In this document: in pieces, positions 18,531 to 27,679 of the stretch
Numbering within the stretch: the stretch's first letter is position 1
Layout of the letters: each line of letters starts with the position of its first letter
Source of the DNA: Paraburkholderia sp. BL10I2N1
GTDB taxonomy: Bacteria > Pseudomonadota > Gammaproteobacteria > Burkholderiales > Burkholderiaceae
Length of the DNA stretch: 64,000 nucleotides
NCBI RefSeq assembly: GCF_004361815.1
Contig: NZ_SNWA01000001.1
Coordinates: 186,001-250,000, forward strand
Direction of reading: 5' to 3'
Position numbers and translations under genes: made by a program
The notes under the pieces: model-generated
Seen by the model: the letters and a program-made list of their open reading frames with translations, nothing else
Told to the model about the DNA's origin: nothing
The model's database searches: none

Positions 18531-18989
18531 ATGCGCTACTGGCTAATGAAGTCCGAACCGGACGAAGCAAGCATCGACCACCTCGCCAAAGCCGCTCGGC
18601 ACACCCTTCCCTGGACGGGCGTGCGCAACTATCAGGCGCGCAACTTCATGCGCGACATGATGCAGGTGGGCGACGGTGTTCTCTTCTATCATTCGAGTTG
18701 TCCAGAGCCAGGCATCGCCGGGATCGCAGAGGTATCGTCGACGGCCTACCCCGACCCCACCCAGTTCGATTCGAAAAGTCCGTACTACGATCCGAAATCG
18801 AGCCGCGAGACACCGCGCTGGATACTGGTCGACGTGGCCTTCAAGAAGAAGATCCCGTTGATTCCGCTCGCAAAGCTGCGCGAATATCCTGAACTTGCGG
18901 ACATGCGTGTGCTTGCCAAAGGCAACCGGCTGTCCATCACGCCGGTCACTGAAACCGAATGGCGCTTCATTACAAAGCAACTCGCCTAG
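18531..18989 (+). CDS. EVE domain protein
   Basis: A 152-residue protein made of a single EVE domain (PUA-like fold), which in other proteins reads modified bases or RNA. It begins MRYWLMKSEPDEASIDHL, the family signature, with WTGVRNYQARNFMRDMMQVGDGVLFYHSS and the C-terminal FIT region. Free-standing EVE proteins are widespread housekeeping genes in proteobacteria with no settled role. It lies in the position often held by ygfA after 6S RNA. No restriction or defence genes are beside it. Confidence 0.9.
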   Translation: MRYWLMKSEPDEASIDHLAKAARHTLPWTGVRNYQARNFMRDMMQVGDGVLFYHSSCPEPGIAGIAEVSSTAYPDPTQFDSKSPYYDPKSSRETPRWILVDVAFKKKIPLIPLAKLREYPELADMRVLAKGNRLSITPVTETEWRFITKQLA

Positions 18990-19206
18990 CGGCTGTGCGC
19001 GACATCGCGCGGCATCGCCTGGCCGGACCGTCGCGTAGAGGAACCAACCTGATCTTACAGACGCCTAACTGATCTGCAAGCACCGTGCCACTCCGATGCA
19101 CGGTGCCTGCATCGCGACAGCCTCGGCGGGCGCCCGATTGGACTTCAACTGCCTCCCGCCCGATATGAGGCATCGCTTACAACCTGTTCGAAGAAGGAAG
19201 CAAACG

Positions 19207-19938
19207 ATGACCAGAAAACACGCACTCGCCTTCGCTCTCGCTGTCGCGTCCGCGGCACCGCTCGCGTTGTCGCTGGCGCCAGCAACCGCCCGCGCGCAGA
19301 CTATCGTGCAGAATCAGCCGTCGGGCGTGTTGTCGCTGTCGGCGCAGGCCAGCACGGAAGTGCCGCAGGATGTCGTCAACATCACGCTGTTCTATGAACA
19401 GGAATCGAGCGACCCAGACTCACTCACCAGCACGCTCAACGAGCGCGCTGACGCGGCTCTGCAAAAGGCCCGCGGTGTGGCTGGCGTCACCGCGCGCACC
19501 GGGGCGTTCTCGATCTTCCCGTCAACCGATCGCGACGGGCGCATCTCCGCGTGGCGTGGCCGCACGGAAGTACAACTCGAGTCGCACGACTTCGCTGCGG
19601 CATCGAAGCTCGCCGGACAGATGTCGTCGATCATGCGGGTCGGCAATGTGTTGTTCTCGCTGTCGCCGGAAGCGCAGCGCGCCGCCGAACAGAAGCTCAC
19701 AGGTCAGGCGATCGCGTCGTTCCGTCAGCAGGCCGCTTCATCGGCACAGGCGTTCGGCTACAACGGCTACACCATTCGCGAAGTCAACGTCGGACATAAC
19801 AGCTTCATACCGCGTCCGATGATGATGATGAGCGCCCATGCAATGAGCGCCGATGCCAAGACCGCCGCGCCGATGCCCCTCGAAGGCGGCACGTCCACGG
19901 TGACGGTGAATGTATCGGGTTCGGTCCAGATGAAGTAA
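19207..19938 (+). CDS. SIMPL domain (DUF541) periplasmic protein
   Basis: A 243-residue exported protein. Residues 1-30 form a signal peptide ending ATARA. The rest matches the SIMPL/DUF541 family (related to YggE and Omp28-like proteins): GVLSLSAQASTEVPQDVVNITLFYEQ at the N-terminus, then WRGRTEVQLESHDFAAASKLAGQMS. I chose ATG 19207 because AGGAAG lies nine bases upstream. Family members are linked to oxidative-stress tolerance, but the mechanism is unclear. It converges on lgt across a large palindrome. Confidence 0.85.
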   Translation: MTRKHALAFALAVASAAPLALSLAPATARAQTIVQNQPSGVLSLSAQASTEVPQDVVNITLFYEQESSDPDSLTSTLNERADAALQKARGVAGVTARTGAFSIFPSTDRDGRISAWRGRTEVQLESHDFAAASKLAGQMSSIMRVGNVLFSLSPEAQRAAEQKLTGQAIASFRQQAASSAQAFGYNGYTIREVNVGHNSFIPRPMMMMSAHAMSADAKTAAPMPLEGGTSTVTVNVSGSVQMK

Positions 19939-19976
19939 TACGGCGCGCTCCATTGGGGCGTTTCGTTCATTGCCCG

Positions 19977-20022
19977 CAGAAAGGCAAAACGCCACGGCAT
20001 GCCGTGGCGTTTTGCCTTTCTG
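19977..20022. terminator. 46-bp perfect palindrome, bidirectional terminator
   Basis: A perfect inverted repeat of 23 bases per arm, centred on GGCATGCC (arms begin CAGAAAGGCAAAACGCCACG). It lies between the convergent SIMPL gene and lgt. A-rich and T-rich segments inside each arm make it symmetric, so it can end transcription from both sides. Confidence 0.75.
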
Positions 20023-20036
20023 CCTGTGAAGACGCA

Positions 20037-20942
20037 TCAGTTCGCGCCGACCGCCTGTGATTGCTGACGCTTGCCGCGCCGATACGACCACACCAGCAGC
20101 GCGATGCCCACGAGGACCATCGGCAGCGAAAGCCACTGCCCCATCGAAAGCCCCAGCGCCAGCAGTCCCAGAAAATCGTCCGGCTCGCGTGCGAACTCCA
20201 CTGTGAAGCGGGCCAGCCCATAACCGATCAGGAACACGGCGGACGCAGCACCCACCGGACGCGGCTTGCGCGTAAAAAACCACAGCACGAGGAACAGCGC
20301 GACACCTTCGAGCGCGATCTCATACAGCTGCGACGGATGCCGCGGCAGCATGTGATATTGCGCGAACACATCGGCCAGATGCCAGCGCGTCGTCAGTTCC
20401 GGATGCGTGGCGAGCCAGCCGGCGTCCTCATTGGCGGCACCCGGAAACAGCATCGCCCATGGCGCCGACGGATCGGTCACGCGCCCCCACAACTCACCAT
20501 TGATGAAATTGCCGAGGCGCCCCGCGGCGAGCCCGGTGGGCACCATCGGTGCGACAAAATCGGTGACCTGCAACCACGTGCGCTTGCGCTGCCATGCGAA
20601 CAGCACCATCGCGAACGTCACGCCGAGAAAGCCGCCATGAAACGACATGCCGCCTTCCCAGACCTTGAAGATATCGAGCGGATGCGCGAAGTACCAGTTC
20701 GCCTTATAGAACAGCACATAGCCGAGCCGGCCACCGAGAATCGTGCCGAGCACACCGTAGAACAACATGTCGTCGATGTCTTTCGCGGTCCAGCCTTGTG
20801 CGGAGACATGCGGCAGGCGCAAACGCAAGCGGCCGACAACGATCGCCGCGATGAACGCCACCAGGTACATCAGGCCGTACCAGCGCACCGCGAGCGGCCC
20901 TAGATGAATGGCGACGGGATCGAAATTGGGGTGAATGAGCAT
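20037..20942 (-). CDS. lgt: Lgt, prolipoprotein diacylglyceryl transferase
   Basis: Inner-membrane enzyme that transfers diacylglyceryl from phosphatidylglycerol to the lipobox cysteine, the first step of lipoprotein maturation. The 301-residue protein has about seven helices, the N-terminal [14 protein letters not shown] and the Lgt signature [14 protein letters not shown] near residue 142. The HGGFLG segment with its conserved His is also present. It is transcribed alone, upstream of the palindromic terminator. Confidence 0.95.
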   Translation of the reverse strand: MLIHPNFDPVAIHLGPLAVRWYGLMYLVAFIAAIVVGRLRLRLPHVSAQGWTAKDIDDMLFYGVLGTILGGRLGYVLFYKANWYFAHPLDIFKVWEGGMSFHGGFLGVTFAMVLFAWQRKRTWLQVTDFVAPMVPTGLAAGRLGNFINGELWGRVTDPSAPWAMLFPGAANEDAGWLATHPELTTRWHLADVFAQYHMLPRHPSQLYEIALEGVALFLVLWFFTRKPRPVGAASAVFLIGYGLARFTVEFAREPDDFLGLLALGLSMGQWLSLPMVLVGIALLVWSYRRGKRQQSQAVGAN

Positions 20943-21064
20943 GTGTTTTTTTATGGGTGGTTCAACTACGGATTCGGTTACGGCAACTGCGACGGGCGCG
21001 GCAACAAAACATGCATTGGACGGCGCGTCGCCAGATGGGTTCGCGATAGCCTCGAAGCCATCCG

Positions 21065-22027
21065 TCAGCGCTTGCGCGCACCGTGCGCCGCGACCGTGGC
21101 CGCATGCGCGCGCACGATGTCGATGAAGCCCGCCAGCACTGGACTCACCTCACCCGTGCGCCAGACGAGACCCGTCTCGATCGCCGGCACGGATTCGCGC
21201 AGCGGCCGGTAGACGACGCCCGTGCGCCGCAGATTACGTAACGATTGCGGCACCAGCGCGACACCCATGCCCGCCGACACGATACTGACAATCGTCTGCA
21301 TCTGGATCGCCTCCTGGCCGATACGCGGCGTGAGCCCCGCGACGCCGTAACAATCCATAATGATGTCATAAAAGCCTGGCGCGAGACGCCTTGGGAAGAT
21401 CACGAGCGGCGCATCAGCGACGTCGCGCAAGCTGACCGGCTCGTCGCGCCAGTCCCCGTCAGGGTTGCTGCCGGCGTGCTCAGCCATCTCCGACGACATC
21501 GCGATCACCAGCGGCTCGCGGGCGATGGGCAGCCAGGATAGCTGGGCGAGATGCCGCGGCGGCAACGGCGCAATCACGAGGCCGGCGTCGATGCGGCCCG
21601 CAACGAGCTCGTCGATCTGCACGTCGCTGGTCGCTTCCGCAAGCTGCAGGCGCACGCGCGGATGGCGCGCGCCGAAGTCGCGCAGCAGAAGCGGCAGCAA
21701 CCCGTAATCGGCCGTCGAGACGAAGGCGAGCGACAGCACGCCCGCTTCGCCCCGCGCGAGGCTCTGCGCGAGCGGCCTCAAGCCCTCGGCGCTTGTGAGA
21801 AGGCGCCGCACTTCGGGCAGCAGGTCGGCGCCGACCGGCGTCAACTCGACGGAGCGTTTGGTGCGCGCAAAGAGCTCGACGCCGAGCGTCTCCTCCAGCG
21901 CCCGGATCGCCTGCGACAAAGGCGGCTGCGTCATCGACAGGCGCGCCGCCGCCCGTCCGAAGTGCTTTTCTTCGGCGACGGCGATGAAATAGCGCAACTG
22001 GCGCAGATCGGGGGTCACGGGTAGCAT
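21065..22027 (-). CDS. LysR-family transcriptional regulator, divergent from ilvD
   Basis: A 320-residue LysR-type regulator. The N-terminal winged helix-turn-helix is clear ([38 protein letters not shown]); the effector-binding domain runs from about residue 95. It resembles the group that includes BenM/CatR and IlvR-like regulators. It is divergently placed 160 bases from ilvD, and an AT-rich region with repeated AATATATT blocks lies near its own start, so regulation of ilvD or itself is plausible but unproven. Confidence 0.88.
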   Translation of the reverse strand: MLPVTPDLRQLRYFIAVAEEKHFGRAAARLSMTQPPLSQAIRALEETLGVELFARTKRSVELTPVGADLLPEVRRLLTSAEGLRPLAQSLARGEAGVLSLAFVSTADYGLLPLLLRDFGARHPRVRLQLAEATSDVQIDELVAGRIDAGLVIAPLPPRHLAQLSWLPIAREPLVIAMSSEMAEHAGSNPDGDWRDEPVSLRDVADAPLVIFPRRLAPGFYDIIMDCYGVAGLTPRIGQEAIQMQTIVSIVSAGMGVALVPQSLRNLRRTGVVYRPLRESVPAIETGLVWRTGEVSPVLAGFIDIVRAHAATVAAHGARKR

Positions 22028-22187
22028 CGATTAATATATTTTTCGACCTAATACAGCCTCAATAATATATTGGACACGCGCTGCGAGACACTGCATTCTT
22101 GCGCCACGTGCTGAACCATCCGCCCTGCACCTCGCGGGCGAAGGTCCCCCAATACCAGCACCCAGGACAAGTCAAACGGAGCTCCCC
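22028..22187. promoter_or_regulatory. Divergent lysR/ilvD control region
   Basis: 160 bases between two divergent genes. Two AT-rich blocks, TTAATATATT (about 22030-22039) and ATAATATATTGG (about 22061-22072), stand out against the GC-rich background and look like LysR-type binding half-sites or promoter elements. No specific operator can be assigned. Confidence 0.4.
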
Positions 22188-23861
22188 ATGTCGTACAACC
22201 GTCGTTCGAAGAACATCACGCAAGGCGTCGCGCGCGCGCCGAACCGTTCGATGTATTACGCGCTTGGCTATGAAAAGGCCGATTTCGACAAGCCTATGAT
22301 CGGCATCGCGAACGGCCACTCGACGATCACGCCGTGCAACTCGGGCCTGCAACGCCTCGCCGACGCAGCCGTGGCAGCGGTCAAGGACGCCGACGCCAAC
22401 CCGCAGATCTTCGGCACACCGACCATTTCGGACGGTATGTCGATGGGCACGGAAGGCATGAAGTACTCGCTCGTGTCGCGCGAAGTGATCGCCGACTGCA
22501 TCGAAACGTGCGTGCAGGGCCAGTGGATGGATGGCGTCGTTGTGATCGGCGGCTGCGACAAGAACATGCCGGGCGGCATGATCGCGCTCGCACGGCTCAA
22601 CGTGCCGGGTATTTACGTCTATGGCGGCACGATCCGCCCAGGCAACTGGAAGGGCAAGGACTTGACGATCGTGTCGTCGTTCGAAGCCGTTGGCGAGTTC
22701 ACCGCCGGACGCATGTCGCAGGAAGATTTCGAGGGCATCGAACAGAACGCGTGCCCGTCGTCGGGTTCGTGCGGCGGCATGTACACCGCGAACACAATGA
22801 GCTCGTCGTTCGAAGCGCTCGGCATGTCGCTGCTGTATTCGTCGACGATGGCCAATCCGGACGACGAAAAGGTCGGTTCCGCGGCGGAATCGGCGCGCGT
22901 GCTGGTCGAAGCGGTCAAGAAGGATCTGAAGCCGCGCGACATCATTACGAAGAAGTCGATCGAGAACGCCGTAGCGGTGATCATGGCAACCGGCGGCTCG
23001 ACGAACGCGGTGCTGCACTTCCTCGCGATCGCCCACGCGGCCGAAGTGGAATGGACCATCGACGACTTCGAGCGCATGAGGAAGCGCGTGCCGGTAATCT
23101 GCGACCTGAAGCCGTCGGGCCAGTTCGTCGCCACCGACCTGCACAAGGCAGGCGGCATTCCGCAGGTCATGAAGATCCTGCTGGACGCGGGTCTCCTGCA
23201 CGGCGACTGCATGACGATCACCGGCAAGACCATGGCCGAAGAACTGAACGACGTGCCGTCGACGCCGCGCGCCGACCAGAAGGTGATCTTCCCGATCGAC
23301 AAGGCGCTGTACAAGGAAGGCCACCTCGCGATCCTGAAGGGCAACCTGGCAACGGACGGCGCGGTCGCGAAGATCACGGGCCTGAAGAACCCGGTGATCA
23401 CGGGCCCGGCACGCGTATTCGACGACGAGCAAAGCGCCATGGAAGCCATCCTCGCCGACAAGATCAAGGCAGGCGACGTCGTCGTGCTGCGTTATCTCGG
23501 CCCGAAGGGCGGCCCCGGCATGCCGGAAATGCTCGCACCGACTTCGGCGATCATCGGCAAGGGTCTGGGCGAATCGGTCGGTCTCATCACCGACGGCCGC
23601 TTCTCGGGCGGCACGTGGGGCATGGTGGTGGGTCACGTTGCGCCTGAAGCGTATGCAGGCGGCACGATCGGCCTCGTGCAGGAAGGCGATTCGATCACGA
23701 TCGACGCGCACAAGCTGCTGCTGGAACTGAACGTCGACGCCGCCGAACTGGAGCGCCGCCGCGCCGCATGGCAACAGCCGAAGCCGCGTTACACGAGCGG
23801 CGTGCTGGCGAAATACGCGGCGCTCGCGCTGCCGGCCAACAAGGGCGCTGTGACGGGTTGA
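22188..23861 (+). CDS. ilvD: IlvD, dihydroxy-acid dehydratase
   Basis: Iron-sulfur dehydratase that makes 2-keto acids in valine, leucine and isoleucine synthesis. The 557-residue protein carries the cluster cysteines in [11 protein letters not shown] and [17 protein letters not shown], and the C-terminal motif [21 protein letters not shown]. Length and start ([22 protein letters not shown]) are normal for the family. A TnpB element lies immediately after its stop. Confidence 0.95.
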   Translation: MSYNRRSKNITQGVARAPNRSMYYALGYEKADFDKPMIGIANGHSTITPCNSGLQRLADAAVAAVKDADANPQIFGTPTISDGMSMGTEGMKYSLVSREVIADCIETCVQGQWMDGVVVIGGCDKNMPGGMIALARLNVPGIYVYGGTIRPGNWKGKDLTIVSSFEAVGEFTAGRMSQEDFEGIEQNACPSSGSCGGMYTANTMSSSFEALGMSLLYSSTMANPDDEKVGSAAESARVLVEAVKKDLKPRDIITKKSIENAVAVIMATGGSTNAVLHFLAIAHAAEVEWTIDDFERMRKRVPVICDLKPSGQFVATDLHKAGGIPQVMKILLDAGLLHGDCMTITGKTMAEELNDVPSTPRADQKVIFPIDKALYKEGHLAILKGNLATDGAVAKITGLKNPVITGPARVFDDEQSAMEAILADKIKAGDVVVLRYLGPKGGPGMPEMLAPTSAIIGKGLGESVGLITDGRFSGGTWGMVVGHVAPEAYAGGTIGLVQEGDSITIDAHKLLLELNVDAAELERRRAAWQQPKPRYTSGVLAKYAALALPANKGAVTG

Positions 23862-23865
23862 GCTT

Positions 23866-24010
23866 GACTGCTCCCCTTCCTAAAGAAAAGGGGATTCCCA
23901 CTTCGCGGAGCCCAGCCTATGCCTCAAAGAGACACGGGACTTACAGCCTCTCCATGGGCTGACACCGCCAGTCCGGCGGCCAGAACATTACGCGCAGCGT
24001 TGACGTCGCG
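23866..24010 (-). ncRNA. Candidate TnpB-associated guide RNA (omega RNA) and right end
   Basis: In IS200/IS605-type elements the 3' end of tnpB and the right end of the element are transcribed as a guide RNA whose guide is the flanking DNA. Here the region after the tnpB stop has stem-forming blocks, among them CCCCTT pairing with AAGGGG (23874-23894), before the ilvD flank. The boundaries are inferred by analogy; the exact right end was not proven. Confidence 0.4.
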
Positions 24011-25057
24011 ATCGTGCATCGACCCGCATTCCGGGCATGTCCATGCACGGACCTTCAACGACATTTTGGCGACGGTATGTCCGCAATCACTGCATCGCTT
24101 GCTCGACGGGTACCACTTGTCGATGCCGATGAGCGTGCGCCCATACCACTGCGCTTTGTACTCGAGTTGCCGTGTGAACTCGGACCAACTCGCATCGCTG
24201 ATCGACTTCGCAAGGCAACGGTTCTTCTGCATGTTCCTGACGGACAGGCTTTCGATGGCGATCACCTGGTTTTCGTTTATCAACCGGGTCGAAAGTTTGT
24301 GCAGGAAGTCCCTGCGGGCGTCTGCCGTCCTGGCATGCATGCGTGCAACTTTGAGCTTCGCCTTCCTGCGATTGGCCGAGCCCTTTTGCTTCTTAGCAAG
24401 GCGCCGCGACAACTTCGCGAGCTTCTCCTCGTTCTTGCGGAACACATTCGGCGCGGCGATCTTCTCGTCGGTCGACAGAATCGCGAAGTGCGTAAGCCCG
24501 AGGTCGACGCCGATCTTTCCAGCGGCGACCGGGCGCGCGCTCACCACTTCGTCGCACAGCATTGAGACGTGGTATCGGCCCGCCGTGTCCTTCGACACGG
24601 TGACCGTCGTTACCTTCGCGCCCCTGGGGATCGTGCGTGACCAGCGGATTGCGAGCGGCTCATCCATCTTCGCCAGCTTGAGCGCGGCGCCGTCCCACCT
24701 GAAAGCGCTCGTGGTGTATTCGGCCGACTGCGGGCCATCCTTGCGCCTGAAAGTGGGGTACTTCGCGCGCCTGGCGAAAAAGTTGGCGAACGCGGTTTGC
24801 AGGTGCCGAAGCGCCTGCTGCACCGGAACCGAACTCACTTCGTTCAGCCACGCGTGCTCTTCGGTCTTTTTGAGCGCCGTCAACGCCGCGGAGGTCTCGT
24901 GATAACCCATGCGTTCCTGCCGCCCATACCACGCATCGGTGCGCTGCCGGAGCATGTGGTTATAGGCGAAGCGCGCGCATCCAAACGTCCGGGCAAGAAT
25001 CACTGCCTGCCCGGGCGTCGGATAGAACCGGAATCGGTATGCACGCTTGATGTCCAT
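23924..25057 (-). CDS. tnpB: TnpB, RNA-guided nuclease of an IS1341/IS605-type element
   Basis: A 377-residue TnpB with all catalytic parts. The N-terminal domain starts MDIKRAYRFRFYPTPGQ. The RuvC triad is Asp185 (KIGVDLGLTH), Glu269 (VIAIESLSV) and Asp351 (HDRDVNAARN), with a zinc ribbon of Cys322, Cys325, Cys341 and Cys344 between the last two. TnpB is an ancestor-type relative of Cas12 that cuts DNA at sites matching its guide RNA and helps the element persist. No tnpA (Y1 transposase) is in the window, so this is a stand-alone element that would need one in trans. It reads toward ilvD. All key residues are intact, so the nuclease should be active. Confidence 0.92.
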   Translation of the reverse strand: MDIKRAYRFRFYPTPGQAVILARTFGCARFAYNHMLRQRTDAWYGRQERMGYHETSAALTALKKTEEHAWLNEVSSVPVQQALRHLQTAFANFFARRAKYPTFRRKDGPQSAEYTTSAFRWDGAALKLAKMDEPLAIRWSRTIPRGAKVTTVTVSKDTAGRYHVSMLCDEVVSARPVAAGKIGVDLGLTHFAILSTDEKIAAPNVFRKNEEKLAKLSRRLAKKQKGSANRRKAKLKVARMHARTADARRDFLHKLSTRLINENQVIAIESLSVRNMQKNRCLAKSISDASWSEFTRQLEYKAQWYGRTLIGIDKWYPSSKRCSDCGHTVAKMSLKVRAWTCPECGSMHDRDVNAARNVLAAGLAVSAHGEAVSPVSL

Positions 25058-25159
25058 TCTTCACACAATACCATGGATCTGTGCGCTAATCCGAACTTTG
25101 AGCATGCGGCGCGCGCAGGTCCTTGAATTGCCGCGGTTACGCGTGTCGGGGGGAGTCGG

Positions 25160-26899
25160 TTACTGGGTACAGACAGGGCTGATGTTCAGCAGGCGGAAGG
25201 CCTTTTCCTGAACGGGTGTGGGCCGCGTGATCATCACGATCTTTGCGTCCGGGTTCAGAGATGTGTGGCAGACGTTGTAGGCGAGCGTGGCCAGATCATC
25301 GAGCAGCGTGCGGAAGCTATGGACGGGCAAGCCGTCCTCGCCAAGCCGCGTGGCATCCTTTGCTTTTGCCTGGTCCGAACGTCGTGCCTTGGCCACGGGC
25401 GAGGGCCGGGTTGCGCGTGCGAGCTCGATGTATTCATCGTCAAACAGCATCGGCTTCAAGGTCTCGCGCATGTGCCATTCGACGTAGTAGGCGAGCATGC
25501 ACAGGAAGACGTGCGCCCGTACACGCTCGGCGTTCCAGTGGAATATGGGGCGCACGTTCAGATCGACTGTCTTGAGCGACCGGAAGGCACGCTCCACGAC
25601 CGCCAGGCCCTTGTACGCCGAGACAGCCGCTTCGGCCGGCAGGTCCTGTTCGGGCACGCTGGTGCGCACCACATACAGGCCGTCGAGCGCCGCTTCCTGC
25701 CGGATCTGACCGGCCTTGCGCGTCCAGGTGAAGCCCTCGTCGGTGAAGCTCAGCTCGAAGTGCTTGGCCATCTTGTAGTGGTCGATGACGCGGCCCACGC
25801 GCAGGGCAATGGCATCGGCGCCCTTGAGGCGGTTGCGGGCACGCGTGGTCGCCTCGGCGATCTTCGTCAGCTCGGCTTCAGTGGCCTGCAGCAAGTCCTC
25901 GCGTTTGCGGGTCCGCTGCTCGGCCAGCAGCGGATTGCGGCACACGATGAGCCGCTCACCGGGGAACGCCTCACTGGTCAGCTCCAGCAGGTTGCGCTCG
26001 TCAAACAGCGAGGGCTGGAAAGGCCCCTTCTCCTGGGCAAGCGCGCTCACCTGCGGCGCGCGCAGGCTGCTCACCCAGTCCAGCCCCGCCGGGCGCAATA
26101 CCGTGTCGATGCGCGCCTGCGTGAGCATGCCCCGGTCGCCCACCCAGGCGATCTTGCCGATGCCATAGCGGTCCCGCAGTTTCTCCACCTGCGAGGCCAC
26201 GGTAGCCGGATCGGCGGTGTTGCCGGCAAACACCTCGACGGCCACCGGACAGCCTTCAGGAGTGCAAACCAGCCCGAACACGATCTGCGGATCGTCGCGC
26301 TTGCCATCGCGGCTGTAGCCGCGCGCGGCAAGCTCGCAGCAGTCTCCGGTCACCCACGTGGACGTGAGGTCATAGAGCACCAGCATGCTGCCGGCCAGAT
26401 GCTTGCGCGCCAGCCGCTTCTCGATGTCTTCCTGGGCCTCGCCCAGCCAGTCGAGCGCGGTATAGACCTGTCCGAGGTCAACCTCGCCCAGCTTCAGCAG
26501 CCGCGACAGCGAGTGGGTCGCGGTCTCGTCGCGCAACATGCGATGGGTGGCCAGCTTCGAAGCGGGAGACACCACCCGCGCCACCAGCAGCGCCATGAGC
26601 ATCGCGCGCAGCGCGGCCGGTGCAGCCGCAAACCACTGCTCGGCGCCGCAGGCACGCGCCGCGCCCAGCACCGCGGCCACATGTCCGTGCGGCAGGCTGC
26701 GCTCGATCACGAAGGCCTCTTCAGCCGAGGGCACTGCGACGCCACCGCGCAGCAGCACCTTCAGTCCTTCGATGACCTCGGCGGGCAGCGATGAGAGGTT
26801 GGCCAGGGTGCGCTTCTTCACCTTGTTGCCGTCGCGGAAGGACTCGCGCAACAGGATGGCGGGCGGTGAGTTGCGGTTGGGGACGTGTTCGATATACAT
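25160..26899 (-). CDS. IS1634-family DDE transposase
   Basis: A 579-residue transposase starting MYIEHVPNRNSPPAILLRES, a typical IS1634-family opening. The DDE core shows VLYDLTSTWVTG, KIAWVGDRGMLTQARID and the C-terminal GLAVVERAFRSLKTVDLNVRPIFHW (the YREK-like glutamate region). It looks complete and undamaged. I chose ATG 26899; a GTG at 26905 is also in frame. I could not define terminal inverted repeats or a target duplication with confidence, so only the gene is marked and not the element's edges. It adjoins the TnpB element, suggesting an insertion hot spot after ilvD. Confidence 0.88.
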   Translation of the reverse strand: MYIEHVPNRNSPPAILLRESFRDGNKVKKRTLANLSSLPAEVIEGLKVLLRGGVAVPSAEEAFVIERSLPHGHVAAVLGAARACGAEQWFAAAPAALRAMLMALLVARVVSPASKLATHRMLRDETATHSLSRLLKLGEVDLGQVYTALDWLGEAQEDIEKRLARKHLAGSMLVLYDLTSTWVTGDCCELAARGYSRDGKRDDPQIVFGLVCTPEGCPVAVEVFAGNTADPATVASQVEKLRDRYGIGKIAWVGDRGMLTQARIDTVLRPAGLDWVSSLRAPQVSALAQEKGPFQPSLFDERNLLELTSEAFPGERLIVCRNPLLAEQRTRKREDLLQATEAELTKIAEATTRARNRLKGADAIALRVGRVIDHYKMAKHFELSFTDEGFTWTRKAGQIRQEAALDGLYVVRTSVPEQDLPAEAAVSAYKGLAVVERAFRSLKTVDLNVRPIFHWNAERVRAHVFLCMLAYYVEWHMRETLKPMLFDDEYIELARATRPSPVAKARRSDQAKAKDATRLGEDGLPVHSFRTLLDDLATLAYNVCHTSLNPDAKIVMITRPTPVQEKAFRLLNISPVCTQ

Positions 26900-26905
26900 G
26901 AACAC

Positions 26906-27261
26906 TGATTAAAGCAAATAATCACCGAAAGTCAATATAAAAATACTAACTTACATGGCTACATGATAGTCCCAGAAAATAGCCGAAACCCTGCACTGAT
27001 GCGGATTCCGGCTATTTGAGAAGTCAAAGCTCGGGCTAATTGGAGCACGGGAGCAACGTCAAAACCGTCTCCTTACCTCCCCGGCCTGAAGGCCGAGGTT
27101 TCTCGGAGACACTGATGAAACTGGCGTAGCGTCGACCGGCTGTGTTTGACAGGCCGGCTCGAACGAAGGGGCCAGGACAGGGGCACACGACGGGTCGTCT
27201 GCCCCTTTGCTTTTATAATGCCTGCACCACAGGTCGGGCACACGCACCGGCGGAGACCAGA
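26906..27261. other. Intergenic region right of the IS1634 gene
   Basis: About 350 bases without a credible gene. It contains an AT-rich stretch just upstream of the transposase, a 9-bp perfect hairpin at 26978-27018 (AAATAGCCG and CGGCTATTT, 23-base loop), the IS605-like end hairpin listed separately, and a TATAAT at 27214-27219 that may be the -10 box of the cytochrome gene. Confidence 0.5.
27066..27125 (-). mobile_element. Solo IS200/IS605-like right-end hairpin (remnant)
   Basis: The stem CCCCGGCCT/AGGCCGAGG at 27076-27098, followed on the plus strand by TTTCTCGGAGAC, looks like the end hairpin found downstream of many tnpB genes. No tnpB lies on its inner side: the cytochrome gene follows. 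It differs from the end of the intact TnpB element at 23.9 kb, so it probably marks an older, mostly lost element. The identification rests on recall of typical end sequences. Confidence 0.45.
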
Positions 27262-27597
27262 ATGAATCGAAAGTCGTATGCGGCATTGGCGCTCATCGGC
27301 ACGCTGGTAGCCGGTGGAACGGCGTCTGCACAGAAACCCGCGGTCGACGGGCTCGCGCTCGCCACGGCGCAGAACTGCATGAGCTGTCACTCGGTGAACC
27401 GGCCACTCATGGGGCCGACATTGCATGACATCGCGGCAAAGTACGCGCCGCGCGGCGATGCGGCGACGTCGTACCTGTCGCGCAAGATCGTCGAAGGCAG
27501 CTCGGGTATCTGGGGCCCGGTGCCCATGCCCGCCAACACGCAGCTCACGCCCGATCAGGCCGTGGCGCTTGCGAACTGGATCCTGTCGTTGCGGTAA
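27262..27597 (+). CDS. Class I cytochrome c (c551-like), periplasmic
   Basis: A 111-residue secreted monohaem cytochrome. Residues 1-24 are a signal peptide (ending TASA). The haem-binding motif CMSCH is near residue 40, and the likely axial methionine is in PVPMPANTQL near residue 90, followed by the C-terminal helix VALANWILSLR. This is the c551/c8-type fold used for small electron shuttles. The ATG at 27262 is chosen because it starts the signal peptide; the frame is open upstream. No oxidase or reductase gene is adjacent. Confidence 0.88.
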   Translation: MNRKSYAALALIGTLVAGGTASAQKPAVDGLALATAQNCMSCHSVNRPLMGPTLHDIAAKYAPRGDAATSYLSRKIVEGSSGIWGPVPMPANTQLTPDQAVALANWILSLR

Positions 27598-27679
27598 ATC
27601 GCGGGCGGTGTTCGCCAGCCAGGCATCGGACAGCCCGCGGGCTGGCATGCACTACATGCATGGCCGACGAGGAGGCGAG

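Noticed and set aside
22059..23774. Long open frame antisense to ilvD
   Set aside because: It has an odd composition rich in Arg, His and Ala, no family pattern, and lies fully opposite a strongly conserved gene; high GC content creates such frames by chance.
25130..26975. Terminal inverted repeats for the IS1634 element
   Set aside because: CTGGG blocks occur near both sides (25163 and 26971), but the match fades after five bases and no target duplication is visible, so I did not set element borders.
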